Shown here in pieces: positions 45,441-56,394 of a DNA stretch of 64,000 bases. The DNA is taken from assembly GCA_009829735.1 (NCBI GenBank), contig CM020620.1, positions 6,588,545 through 6,652,544 on the forward strand, written 5' to 3'. The stretch is from Pyropia yezoensis (taxonomy: Eukaryota > Rhodophyta > Bangiophyceae > Bangiales > Bangiaceae). The translations under genes and the position numbers were made by a program. The number at the start of each line of letters is the position of its first letter. The stretch's first letter is position 1. The notes beneath the pieces are model-generated. The model had not been told where the DNA came from. It made no database searches and saw only the letters and a list, made by a program, of their open reading frames with translations.

Positions 45441-45866
45441 GGGGCGGCCAAAGGGCGGCGGGGGGCAGCGGCCAGAGGCCGGGACGGGCTGGCTGCCAGC
45501 CAGGGACCGGAACGTAGTGCCTGGTCGCAGTCCTTGGAGGCGTCGTCACGGCCACGGCCGCCGTTGGTCGTCTTGCCAGAGCGGCGGCAGCCTTTCGCTC
45601 CAGGCGCCGCACTCTGGCCCGCTCATTGCCTCTTTCACGTTCCTCGGGGTCTCGCTCCCGAGTCACAGGCATGGTGGACAAGGCGGTGAGGGGAGTACCG
45701 TCGGAGGGGGCGACGGGTGGAGCAGAAGGCGTGAACATTCGTAGTGGGTGACGACGGCGGACGGTGGCGCATGCGCGCGGCATCCTTTCTGCTGAGGCAG
45801 GACGCGTGGGGAGCCTAGCGGCCACTCGGAGGCTGCATAGGAGGGGGCCGCGACAAACCATCCGTG

Positions 45867-46236
45867 CACGAGGAGGCGAGGAGAGGGAGGAGGCGGGGAT
45901 GGGGAGGGGCTAGTCGCCATGCATCCGGCCGTCGGCTGCCGGGGGACACTGTCCCCTGCAGGTGGCTGCACGAGGAGGCGAGGAGAGGGAGGAGGCGGGG
46001 ATGGGGAGGGGCTAGTCGCCATGCATCCGGCCGTCGGCTGCCGGGGGACACTGTCCCCTGCAGGTGGCTGCACGAGGAGGCGAGGAGAGGGAGGAGGCGG
46101 GGATGGGGAGGGGCAAGTCGCCATGCATCCGGCCGTCGGCTGCTGGGGGACACTGTCCCCTGCAGGTGGAGGTGGCTGCACGAGGAGGCGAGGAGAGGGA
46201 GGGGGCAGGATGGGGAGGGGCAAGTCGCCATGCATC
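45867..46236. repeat. Minisatellite, ~102-bp unit, about 3.7 copies
   Basis: CACGAGGAGGCGAGGAGAGG begins units at 45,867, 45,969, 46,071 and 46,179. Each unit carries GGGGACACTGTCCCC, a short palindrome. Confidence 0.9.
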
Positions 46237-46489
46237 CGCGTGCGGCGTTGTGAGGCATGCGGACGAACAGGACGCGTGAGGGAGGAGGCTACTAGTACCT
46301 ACGGGGGGGCGAGGCGTCGGCCGAGAACAAGCTCCGGTCCTCGTGCAATACATGGCGTTCGGAAGAGAAAAAAAGAGTCGCTCGGGGTGGCCAGATCGCA
46401 GCTCACGGCCCTGTAGAGTGGTCGACTGTGTAGAGATTGGTCGACCAAGGTACATACAGACGGGCTACTACCGCCTGCCTGCCGCGCGC

Positions 46490-46730
46490 CCGCGGGCCGC
46501 AGTATTGGGCAGGGCAGCGCGCGGCCCTGCCCAATGGGAGCGCCCGCGGGCCGCGGTATTGGGCAGGGCAGCGCGCTGCCCTGCCCAATGGGAGCGCCCG
46601 CGGGCCGCGGTATTGGGCAGGGCAGCGCGCTGCCCTGCCCAATGGGAGTGCCCGCGGGGCGCGGTATTGGGCAGGGCAGCGCGCTGCCCTGCCCAATGGG
46701 AGCGCCCACGGGGCGCGGTATCCCACCCCC
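46490..46730. repeat. 54-bp tandem array of 32-bp palindromes, four copies plus a part
   Basis: ATTGGGCAGGGCAGCG followed by its exact reverse complement occurs at 46,504, 46,558, 46,612 and 46,666 (the first with one mismatch). Units are joined by GGGAG(C/T)GCCC(G/A)CGGG(C/G)CGCGGT. Confidence 0.95.
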
Positions 46731-46847
46731 TGCGCTCCACTCCTTCCTCCCACGCCTCTCCGCCTGCCCCTCCCACCCCCCCCCGCTCACCTCCCCCCCA
46801 TTCGCCCACTCCCACGCCCCACTGGTATCATTTGGGGGGGCGACGGA

Positions 46848-47060
46848 GGTGGATGTATGTACTGTACACGTCAATGACGATGTTGAGGTGGGCGCCCAGC
46901 TCCTCCGTGCGGCCCACGTAATCGACCCTGCACTCACCCGGCCCGTGACCAACGTGCGGCCAGGCACCGCCTACCCACCCGTCCTCCTCACCGCTGGCCT
47001 GAATGACCCGCGGGTGGGGTATTGGGAGGCGGCCAAGATGGCCGCCCACCTGGCCACCTC
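46848..47060 (+). pseudogene. Fragment of an S9 prolyl oligopeptidase (oligopeptidase B type)
   Basis: The frame reads NVRPGTAYPPVLLTAGLNDP and continues RVGYWEAAKMAAHL, closely matching the segment of oligopeptidase B/prolyl oligopeptidase that bears the catalytic Asp (LNDPRV; Asp codon 47,005-47,007). The upstream Ser motif and the downstream catalytic His region are absent nearby; after AAHL the frame turns into Ala-rich low complexity. It is therefore a relic or one isolated exon. It sits just downstream of the palindrome array and tail-to-tail with the GNAT gene. Confidence 0.6.
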
Positions 47061-47435
47061 ACCCACCCCCTTCCCCGCCTCCGCCGCCGCCACCGCCGCC
47101 ACCGCCGCCTCCACCGCGTGGGCGGCGCCAACCACCCGCAAGGCGGCCGCCGTTGGCGGCGGTGGGGGTGTGTACGCCGGGGGGGTGGTGGCACTTCGAC
47201 GGCTCTTTAGGCGGGCAACGGGACGTAAGCTAGCAGAACAAAAGAGGAAGAAAGAAGAAAAAGTCCAGGGCCAAGGGAAACGAAAACGGGAAACAGCTCC
47301 TTCCTCCCCCCCTGACACCCGACGGCACCACGGCCGCGCGTGCGGGCGCCTCGCAGCCGGCCCACCCCCCACACGGCCACTGATCCCACCAGGGAAGGAG
47401 GCACCCAGCCACGACGGGTCTGTCACGACGCCGCG

Positions 47436-47781
47436 TCAGAGGGACAGCAGAGGCGCCTCCACCGAGAGCACTGGCCGCTCGCGGGGCGAGCAGAGTACAG
47501 TACTGTATGTACATATAGTACAGTGACGTGGCCGACACGGTCGCGTCATCCACAGCGCAAACAACCCCCCCTCAACTTTCCAGCCCGACCCCCATTCCCC
47601 GCCGGCCATCCGCTCGACGCGCGCGACGAGCGCCGACGCCAGGCCCAGCCGCCGGTACTCGGCGCGGACGGCCATGGAGTACACCCGCCGCTCCCGGTCC
47701 AGCCGGGCCGGCCGCCGCCGCCGCAGGCCGCGGCCGTCGCCGTCCCCGTCCCCGTCCCCGTCACCGCCACCGTCACCGTCG

Positions 47782-47814
<33 letters not shown>

Positions 47815-48127
47815 CCGCCAGCCGCACAATATTGGGCAGCAGCCCGTCGAGCGACAGCCGCCCACCCGTCTCGGCGTCGTGCACCGCCGCGTCGACCGAC
47901 GCGACGACCACCCCGTCGGGGGTGTCCAGCGGCGGCCGCGACGAGGCGGCGGAGGAGAGGAAGAAGTGCAGCGCCGCCGCCCACCCAGCGTCGGGCGCGG
48001 CGGCGACCGCATCGCGGACGGGGGAGGGAGAGAGCGCCGGGGCGGGCGGCTGGCCGACGCCGAAAGAGAACGCGAAGGGCGCGCCGAGACGAGCCGCACC
48101 TTGAGGGTGGCGGCAACACCGATGCAT
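47436..48127 (-). CDS. GNAT-family N-acetyltransferase, frame broken at a C32 run
   Basis: The amino part (ATG at 48,127) reads AGWAAALHFFLSSAASSRPP, then TPDGVVVASVDAAVHDAETG and GLLPNIVRLAAGG. The carboxyl part, in the next frame after a C32 run (47,782-47,813), reads RERRVYSMAVRAEYRRLGLA and SALVARVERMAG. The latter is GNAT motif A, with the acetyl-CoA pyrophosphate-binding R-x-x-G-x-A loop (RRLGLA), and VYSMAV is the preceding strand. GNAT enzymes transfer acetyl groups from acetyl-CoA to amines; the substrate is unknown. The frame change at the long run may be a run-length error or a real expansion. The carboxyl end after EWGSGW is less convincing and may be an artefact. Confidence 0.65.
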
Positions 48128-50833
48128 CCGGAGCAACAAGGGATCTAAATAGGAGGTACCCCGACCTGGTTGTTTAAACTCTCTAAGTAGTCGGGGGAAA
48201 CCGACGTGGTGCGGAACTTCCCTGAAAGTCGAGGCAGCCACGCACCACGGTGCCGACGGCCGGCCAGTCGAAGCTCGACGAAGAGCTTCTGCCGTCGGAG
48301 CGTCCCCCCCCCTCCCCCCTCCCCCCCATCTACGGCCGCCGGCGTCGGCGTCGGTGTCGGCGTCGGCAACGCCGCCGCCGCGCCGGCTGCGGCGACGGCG
48401 TCCCCCCTGGCAAGATTCCCCCCCTGGCGAGTTTCCCCCACCCCCCCCCCCCCTCCCGCCCGGCGGCGACCCACGTCCGCGCAGAACTACAGCGCGTCCC
48501 CCCCCCACCCCGTCCCAACCGCCCCCACAGCCCCCACCACCCGTCTTCTCCGCCGTCCGCCGTGGGCGGTGGTGGCTACCCCGGCCGCCGCGGCGACGGC
48601 CGCACCCCCCCTGTCCCCCGCGCGCCGCCTCGCCCGCCTCTGCTGACGCCCCCGCGGCCGTGGTCTGCCGCCGCCTGCTGACGCCGCTGATCCGCCGCCC
48701 CGCCGTGGCCTGCGGCTGCTGCCACTGCCGGCTGCCGCCGCCGAGCCGTGTGCTGCGGCCGCGGGCCACCGCTGGTGCCGGCTGCCGCCGCGGCGCGTGG
48801 GAGCTGCCGCCGCGGCGCGTGGGAGCTGCCGCCGCGGGATGCCGCTGCTGCCGGCTGCCGCTCGCGCGGCGGGGGGCTGGCGCGGCCGCGGCCGGGGGCT
48901 GGCGCGGCCGCGGCCAGGGGGGGGCGCCGTGTTCGGCTGCCGCCACAGCGCCCTGGGTTTGCCGTCGCTGGCTTCCGCTGCCGTTTGCTGCGCTGCTTGT
49001 CGGGGGCTGCCGGTTGCTGCGCTGCTTGTCGGGGGCTGCCGGCTACCCGCTGCTGCGCCGCGGCTTCTACGCATTTGACGGCCGGCTGCCGCCCTGACGG
49101 CTGCCGCAGCCGCCTGCAGATGGGGGGCACCCCGGTGGGGTGGGCGACTGGTTACTGGGGCTGGGAGGTGCGCCGCTGCGGCCGGGGCGCTGCCGGAGCG
49201 GCCGCCGCGGCCGGCTGCTACCAGCGGCTGGCGGCCGCCGCCGCGGGCGGGGACTGCCGCCGCCGGGGGTTGGGGGGGCGGCGGGGGGGGGCGGGCGCCT
49301 GGTTGCTGCCGCTGCCGGCCGCGCCGCTGCGGCCACCGCGGCCGCCGCGGCCGGCTGCCGCCTCCGTTTGCTGCCGCCGCGCGCTGCGGGCGTGCAGCCT
49401 GGGGGGGCGATCGACTGGTTTCTGGGGCTGCCGGGCGCGCCGCTGCGGCCGGGGCGCTGCTGGGGCTGCCACCGTGGCTGAGTTCTGTCGGTGGCTGGCC
49501 GCCGCCGCCGTGGGCGGGGGCTAGGGCTTGCCCCCTGCCGCTGCTGGAGCCGCCGCCGGGGACTGGGGAGGGCGGCGGCAGGGGGCGGGCGCCCGGTTGC
49601 TGGCGGTTTGGGCTGCGCCGCTGCGGCGCCGCGGCCGCCGCAGCCGGCTGCTTGTATCGGCTTGCGCCGCCGCGGGCTGCGGGGGGGGCAGCGGGGGGGT
49701 AGCTGGGGGGCGCGGGCACCTGGTTGCTGGGGCTGCCTTGGCGCTCGCCCCAACGACACACAGTGCCCCCATCCTCCAAAGTGTGCAGCTACCAGATCCT
49801 AACAGTGCCGCCGACCACCCCCGCTGGCATGCTCGCACTCACCGGGGCTGTGGGGGTGTATAGCTGCGCCGCAGTGTCCACCTCTCGTCCAAAGGGGGTC
49901 GGCCGACAATGTGCGGACGCCAGCGAGCTGTCCAACAAGTTTGAGCACATGGTATCCACCAGGTAGCTTTGCTCTCAACTTGCAACTGAAAAAACGAGAG
50001 CTACAATACCCACGAAAACTCGGGGGAGGCAATTGTGGGTCTATGCGCCTCATCCTCCCAGTCTCTCGCAGTTCCTGTCTGCTCTGCGGGTGTTCAACAC
50101 TGCAGGGATGTGCCAACACGTTCAGCGTCATCGATATACTCACAAACAGCTACAACATCCCGCTGTGGGGGTCCCAGGCACGAAAAATTCACACTCCTGA
50201 TGGGCGGCTGGGAACAACACAACAGGCTGACGCCGCTTTCCCGCCGTGGCCGCGAGAAGAATCGCTTGTGGTTGGAGTGCGGACCAGTCAGGGAGACACA
50301 CAGACCGCAAAGAACAGTCATTCCCTGTCACTGGTGCCCCTCAGTGTGATGGAACCCAGCGGGTAGCGCGGGTATGATGTGCACCTTGAACGGAGAGTGG
50401 GGATGTTCCGGTGCGCGAGACTCCTGCTGGGGCGCTCTGGAAGAATACGTTCTCAGAGCTCTTGTGGGTAACAGACCTGTTGGGCCACCAGATAATGGCG
50501 AAGCGGGCGCCGAGGCGGGGGGTGGAGGGGGGTCAGCCGCCGGCGCTTCAGCCGTTTGGGTCCGCGACAGCGAGACGCTGACCAGGATGTTCTACCAGTC
50601 ATGTATTGTATTCTATGTGGTCCAATACTGAATTTCTGCATGCAAATACTACTCTATCATGGCTGAGAGCTCGTGACAGCCTATCACCGGGAACAAGGTG
50701 GACGTGATCTCTCAGATAAACCATGAGATAGGGTTCACGTCGGGCTTAAGCTGTCACTTACAGTATGGGCTTGTACTTCGAAGTTTCGTTCCAATACAAC
50801 GGCGCATTCTCTCATGTGCCTGACTCTCCCGCG
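48128..50833. other. GC-rich repetitive DNA, no supported gene
   Basis: From 48,700 to 49,760 CTGCCGCCGC/GGCTGCCG words recur densely and leave both strands open without any recognisable domain; GGGAGCTGCCGCCG and CGCGGCCGCGGCC occur in tandem near 48,800-48,920. From 49,780 to 50,833 the composition becomes ordinary and nothing is recognised. Confidence 0.5.
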
Positions 50834-51750
50834 CAGTGGGTCTTGACCCATGTACCTAGAATTCCGCGCATCGGGCCCGCATCTACGAAACACGTTTTTG
50901 CATGGTGGCCCCTGTGGCCTCTGGAGGGCGAAAACCGCGCATAAAAGGTGCGCGAGCACCACCACGAGCTGGGAGGTTCTTTTTTCCTCTTCGTTTCTTG
51001 CCTACGACGACCAGGACGTGAAGGGCTACGTCCTCATGTAAAAAGTGAAGCTTGTTGTTCAGTACCGGCTGAGATAGCCCAAAACCAACACGTATTTGCA
51101 GTGGATTCTCGCATGGAACAATCCGAAATGCACATGTCCCGTGAGAGTCCAAACGTCAGTGCGGAGCAATGTTCTGCAAACGCGCATCAACAATGCAGAA
51201 TCAAACGAACACTCGATGCAAATTGATGACCGTCAGCGCATCCTTTCACAAAGGGCGTGTCGTTTCAGACACGTTTCGCTGCGCACTGTCCGCAAACTGT
51301 GCCACAACGGCGCTGACTAAGTGCACCAGGTCGACTACGCGGTGACCGCGCACACCCCGCGGCGACGCGGGCGAGGTCAAGCAGCGCTTCCCGCACGAAC
51401 TGTGCAGACACGTGTATGTCTTGCGCCGACGGCCGGTGCAAGAGGTTGTGGAACGATGTAATCAGGTGGCCCACGGGTCATCAATGTGCATGCTTCCGGC
51501 AAGGGGCCGAAAAAAAAAACATGCATATGCACTCAGGGTGTTTTTTTCTGCTGGATGTATGGCAGAATGCGCGCAGAATGTGGGGGAGTGTGCAATGCAA
51601 GTGTTTTTTATCGTCTCATGCGTGATCGTTCTCGAACTTGAAACAGGGGTTCGCAGAGGGAACCGAGGTCGACGGAGACCCAAAACACGCTCTGGCACGT
51701 GCTCGCATTCGCATGCGCGAAATTCTAGGTACATGGATTAAGATCCACTG
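50834..51750. mobile_element. 917-bp non-autonomous TIR element
   Basis: The ends are inverted repeats of about 39 bp: CAGTGGGTCTTGACCCATGT and onward at the left, and the complement of CAGTGGATCTTAATCCATGT and onward at the right. They share CCATGTACCTAGAATT and CGCGCAT. The interior has no transposase frame. No clear target duplication was found, so the family is open. Confidence 0.75.
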
Positions 51751-54011
51751 CGCCGGGCGGCTGGCAGGCGTCATCTGTGGGGCTGACCCCCTCAACCCCT
51801 CCCCCATCCCCCCGCCATATCTCACGTCTGCTGCCATGACGGGGTGGCACCCTTTAGTGGTGCCAAAGGCGGCTGGGTAACTTGGGCGGCCCCACAACAA
51901 CCATGCCAACAGACCACACGAGCACAAAATCCGCACCGCACCGCAGCCTGGGGGGGCCGCAGCCTCTTCCGTTAGTGACCGCCAACAGCAGCTGGAATTC
52001 AGCGGCAGCGGGCGGCCACCAGAATCCGGCGGCGACAGCAACCGGCGGCAGCGACAGCTGGGCGCGGCAGCACCCAGCCGCAGCGGTGGCTGTCGTCGGG
52101 CGCGGCAGAATCCAGCCGGGGCGGTACCAGACGGCGGCGGCGCGAGCATCCCGCCGCGGCGGATCAGTCGGCGGCAGCGGCACGACGGCTGCAGCCGGCG
52201 GCGGGGAAACCGACGACAGCGGGCGCCCAGCGGCAGTGGGCGGCGGTGACAGCCGGCAGTAGAGGAGGCAGCGGGAAGCGGAGGCCGGCGGCGGGGTCGA
52301 CAGCCGGTGTCGTGGCCGATATTATCGCATGGCCGCGGGGTCGGAAGCAGTCCTCAGTTGTTGGGCTTTAGCGCCCGATTGGCGGACGCCGGAAGCATGG
52401 GGGGGAGGCCGGCAACTGGTGGGAGCAGCGGCGCCAGCGGCGGCGGCAGGTCAGGCGGTGGTGGTGGCGGGACCAGATGCGGAGAAGGTGGCTGCGGTAG
52501 CGGCGGCGGCGGTGGTGGCTGTGGCGGCGGTGGCGGCGATGGCGGCCGACACAGACCGGGGGGTGGGCGGGACACACACCGGCTGGGCGTACAGCCCGAC
52601 GGCGTGCACGACGAGGACACCGACGGGATGGGGCTCGAAAGCCCGGCGGGGGGTCCAGGCGGCGGTTGACTGTGCCACGATGACACCACCGATGGCCATG
52701 ACGGCGGCCGGGGGTGGCAGCGGCGTTGGCGGGGGCGGCTGAGGCATGATAGGGGCAGCCGGCAGAAGCTCATGGCACAGCTGGCGGCAGCGCGAGCCGG
52801 CCAGTGGCGGCGGCAGCCCCAGGTCGCAGCGCTGGCGGCCTCTGGCGACCCGCGGAACTCTACTTGGAGACCGTTGAGGCAGGCCGGCCGCTTCTTTTGA
52901 GTGACCCAGTCTGGACAGTAGCAACAACAAAGGGGAACCAGCTTGGCTGCATCGACCCTATCGGTCATTTGCCACGACGGACAATTAATACAAGTACACA
53001 AGTCCCAGTATCGTATTTCATCCTCCCCCAATCAACCACCCCCCAACCACCCCCCCAGCCCCCCCCCCCACGTCCACGTGGCGCGCTCACACGCCACCCT
53101 GCCACCCCCCGTTCCAAAACGCGCTTTTTTTGCGTTTTTGTTGAGATCTGCAAATACTACCTCCAGATCAACGGCTCGACGGCGGGGAAGGGGCGTGCGT
53201 GGCCGCTCAGAAGCGGATGGCGCGAAGAAACGGGCGGTACGTAGGCAAAGGCATTGGGCGGGAGGCGGCAGCGGGGGTCACAGGCCAGCGTGCGGACTCG
53301 CCCGCTGACAGGCCGTGGGCCGCGGTGCGTACGGGGCAGCCACACGAAAATGTCGGCGGAACTTGATGTGAATGAGAACGAAGCTTCTTCCATTGTAGCC
53401 TGGAGCCGGAGGGCGTGCCGCCGCCGTGGCGGCCGCCATCCGTGCATCCCCGCGTTGCACTGGTCACCAGCGGCTGGTGATGCTCTGTCAGACACAGAGG
53501 AGAAGCGGTGGACCGGGAGGGGAAGCTGCCTGCTTGGATGCGGAGCTGCCAAGTCATGTCGGTAGGGCGCTTTTGCTGGAAGGGGGGGCCCGTGGCGGCC
53601 GCACCGTTGACGGCCCTCGCCACAGCCAACCATGTGCCCCCCCCCGTATGTACTCGGGATGGAACGTGTTGCCAGCCAGAGCAAGGCGGGGCGTGCCCTC
53701 CCGTGTACGTTGTCGCGGCAGCGGAGAGGGTGTGCATGGTGTTGGCTGTGGATACAGTGGCGGGGGGGGCGGGCGCTACGGACGCTGCCCGCGTGCTCCT
53801 GCTCCGAGTAGGGAGGGGATCCCCGGAAGCTGCCCGTCTCTCCCAGACGGCGGCGGCGCCGCGGCAGGGACCCGCGTCACTCCACCACTGCCGTCGGCAG
53901 AGGGGCCAACGTCCGAGTGGGGAACGCACCCCGCACCAGGACAACCGTTGGGGCCACCTCCCCTTGCTCTTCTTCCCCCTCCCGCGCGCACGAGATCACT
54001 TGTGCTTGGCG
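51751..54011. other. No well-supported gene
   Basis: 51,950-52,300 is rich in GGCGGCAGCG-type repeats. A 225-codon minus frame (52,354-53,031) begins with a Cys-rich stretch (DLCTCINCPSW, LCCCYCPDW) but soon turns Pro-rich; it could be a short gene, at low confidence. 53,000-54,000 has overlapping minus frames with no recognised domain. Confidence 0.35.
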
Positions 54012-54980
54012 TCACCCCACCTCCCCCTCACCCCCCTCCCGGAGTTCGTACGTGCGCTGGACGACCCCGTCAGGCCAGGAGCGACACGCGATGAGCATCC
54101 AGCGCTGACCGTCGACAGGCAACGGCGCCGCCGTCCCCTGCCCCCCGCCGCCACCAAACAGGCGCACACCCCCGCCAAGCACCACCGGCACGGTCGTCAG
54201 GGTCATGGACGACACGAGGCCCGCGGCGAGGAAGCGTGACACCGTCGCCCCCCCGTCCACCCACACCCGCTGCACACCCTCGGCGGCCAGGCGCGCCAGC
54301 AACGCCGCGGGGTTGCCCCCCGCCACGTCCACCGTGCCCGCCGCGGAGGGAGGCGGCTGCAGGGGGCGGGACGTCAGGACGACCACGCGGAGCTTCCCGT
54401 ACGGCCAGTCAACGTCCATGGCGGCCACCGCGTCATAGGTGTTCCGGCCCATCACCAGGGCGTCGACCGACGCCAGGAAGGCGGCGTAGCCGAGGTCGTC
54501 CCCCGCCTCTCCCGTCACGGGGTCCACCCGGTCGTGTGCGTTGAATGGGTCGAGGAAGGCGAGGGACCCGCCGCCGCCGGCAATGTAACCGTCGATGCTG
54601 GTCGCAATGTAGACGGAAGCGGCGGCTCGGTCCGGGGGGGGAGGGGGGGGGCTCATACGGGGGGCGTCCCCTACCCCACCGCTGGCCATGGTCGGTGGTG
54701 CCGCGACGCGGGAGCCAGCTCGGCCAGGCGCCGCCGCGGACAAGGGAGAAGGGCGCAGCGGCGGATCGGAGGGGCGGCTGACCAGGGCGGCACCAAAGAG
54801 ACGACCGCCGATGGCCGTGGTGGTCACGGCAAAGGCGATGCCGGCCATGTTTGGAGGGGGAGATGCGAGGAGCGTTTCGAGGCCAGTCATCGTTGACTCG
54901 TCGCAGATGCAACGACGTGTGCCTGAGTGTGTTTCCAACGACGCCGAGCCACGTTCCCCAGAGCGTAATTCGGCAGTCAC
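54012..54980 (-). CDS. RibD C-terminal / bacterial-type dihydrofolate-reductase-like protein
   Basis: A single intact exon of 322 codons. Residues ~121-313 form a RibD_C/DHFR-like domain: SVYIATSIDGYIAG (first strand and substrate loop), VDALVMGRNTYDAV (the GRxTxxx cofactor segment), LRVVVLTSRPL, VQRVWVDGGATVSRFLAAGL (the conserved DGG nucleotide-binding turn) and MTLTTVPVVLGGGVRLF. Such proteins are NADPH-dependent reductases related to the riboflavin-pathway reductase; many family members are of unknown substrate, so a role in riboflavin or folate metabolism is only possible. There is no deaminase domain, so it is not full-length RibD. The first ~110 residues are unrelated, with Met45, Met98 and Met109 as other starts, and might be an organelle-targeting extension. 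No frame damage, unlike its neighbours. Confidence 0.85.
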   Translation of the reverse strand: MTAELRSGERGSASLETHSGTRRCICDESTMTGLETLLASPPPNMAGIAFAVTTTAIGGRLFGAALVSRPSDPPLRPSPLSAAAPGRAGSRVAAPPTMASGGVGDAPRMSPPPPPPDRAAASVYIATSIDGYIAGGGGSLAFLDPFNAHDRVDPVTGEAGDDLGYAAFLASVDALVMGRNTYDAVAAMDVDWPYGKLRVVVLTSRPLQPPPSAAGTVDVAGGNPAALLARLAAEGVQRVWVDGGATVSRFLAAGLVSSMTLTTVPVVLGGGVRLFGGGGGQGTAAPLPVDGQRWMLIACRSWPDGVVQRTYELREGGEGEVG

Positions 54981-55141
54981 ATAATTTCAGGCCATCCCTC
55001 AATATTCGGCGTAGCTGCCAGGGCGAAAAGCTGAACGATAGCGTCATTGTCCTGATTAAGGCCAATCTACACCGTTAAAGGGGGATTTTCACTGCAAAGC
55101 GTGCGACGAATGTAATTACGTACGCGACCTGCGAACGGGAC

Positions 55142-55672
55142 TCATTCCCGGTGGGCGTGTGACTTATGGTGGGATTTGCGTCGCGGCAGGCCAGTGTAGG
55201 AAGAAGAGAGGGGCACCAAAGAGTTAAAAAAACGAGAACGGGAAACGCGGGGAGGCCCATGCCAGCCGTCGCGCCCGCGGCGAACCCACCCCTTCCCGCC
55301 CCTCCTCACCATGACTGGGCAGTGCCGCACCCGGCGGGCTAGCCCGCTCCCCTCCCCCCCCCCGAGCACCGCAGCCGACGCACCGTGATCGTCCTCCGCT
55401 GCCACCGTGCCGTGCCGCGCCATCTGCCGCTGCAGGAAAAAGCCCCGCAGATAGCGGCGCGCGAGCACGTGGGGGTCGAGGTCCGCGCTGGACGTCAATC
55501 CCGGTGCGGCCGCCACCACCGCCGCGCTCTCCGCCCGCCGGTCCGGGTCCGTCACCACCACGTACCGCGCCATCACCGCTGCCGCTCTGGACGACTGCCA
55601 TCGGCGGGTTGTGTGGGCGCGGGGGGGGGGGGGGGTGGGTCGCTGGAGGAGGAGGTCCTGTGCATCAACCAA
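55142..55672 (-). CDS. Hypothetical protein, weakly supported
   Basis: A minus frame of 176 codons, upstream of and in the same direction as the reductase gene. Residues ~34-95 (MARYVVVTDPDRRAESAAVV, then LDPHVLARRYLRGFFLQRQM) have ordinary protein composition and may be real. The end is basic and uninformative. An internal Met34 would be a plausible start. No family recognised. Confidence 0.3.
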   Translation of the reverse strand: MVDAQDLLLQRPTPPPPRAHTTRRWQSSRAAAVMARYVVVTDPDRRAESAAVVAAAPGLTSSADLDPHVLARRYLRGFFLQRQMARHGTVAAEDDHGASAAVLGGGEGSGLARRVRHCPVMVRRGGKGWVRRGRDGWHGPPRVSRSRFFNSLVPLSSSYTGLPRRKSHHKSHAHRE

Positions 55673-56394
55673 CCCGTCCCGAGGAGGAGGTCTAATTCAA
55701 AAATGCCTGGGAGCGGCGCGGGCTTTCTCGAGCGTGGCAGCAGCCCGATCGCCAATGGGACGCTGAGACGACAGGCTGACCATGATCAACGCTTCACTGG
55801 TCCGTTCTCGCACATCTGTATATAAACACGAAAACTGCCCGACAACAGGCGAAACAAAGGAAGTCGGCGGAAAGGGGCGAACTCTTTCTGCTCGATGAAT
55901 AGACGAGAGAGGAGCAAAGAGAGAGACAGGGCCCTGTCTGTACGTCCAGTTACCGCCGAGCCAGTTGACTGGCCTTAAGAGTGGCAAAGCCCTTCCTCCC
56001 CTTGGCAGCGGGGGCGCGGAAATGTTTACTGTACGTTTTTAGTCCGCGCTCTGCCGGGCTGATTCATTTTTTTGCGAGGAGAGCTCCCTCCTTGTTGGAC
56101 CGATGTGCGGGATGAAAGGCAGACCTCGCAGGGCTGTGCGCTCAGAGGAGACACCACTGATGGGGATGGGGATCTCGGCAAGTAGCCCCACTTTGCACCA
56201 CGCCACCTCTCACTCATCGGCAGTCTCCGATGACGGACGTAGCCGCTGTCGCTCACGCCTGGACGACAGCAGTACACCAGCTGCCCAGCGGCTCAATTAT
56301 ACGACTTAAGCGGGTTCCTCGACTCTTGGCAAGCCTTACCGGCCAGCCCACCCTACGCGTACGATTCACTGCTGACGCGAGTCTGACGGGTGTA

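Noticed and set aside
45110-46730. CRISPR-like array of repeats
   Set aside because: Units are contiguous tandem repeats without unique spacers and no cas genes are near; they are minisatellites.
52354-53031. Cys-rich minus-strand gene
   Set aside because: Only the first ~50 residues look protein-like; the rest is Pro-rich and overlaps other open frames, so it is mentioned only within the spacer entry.
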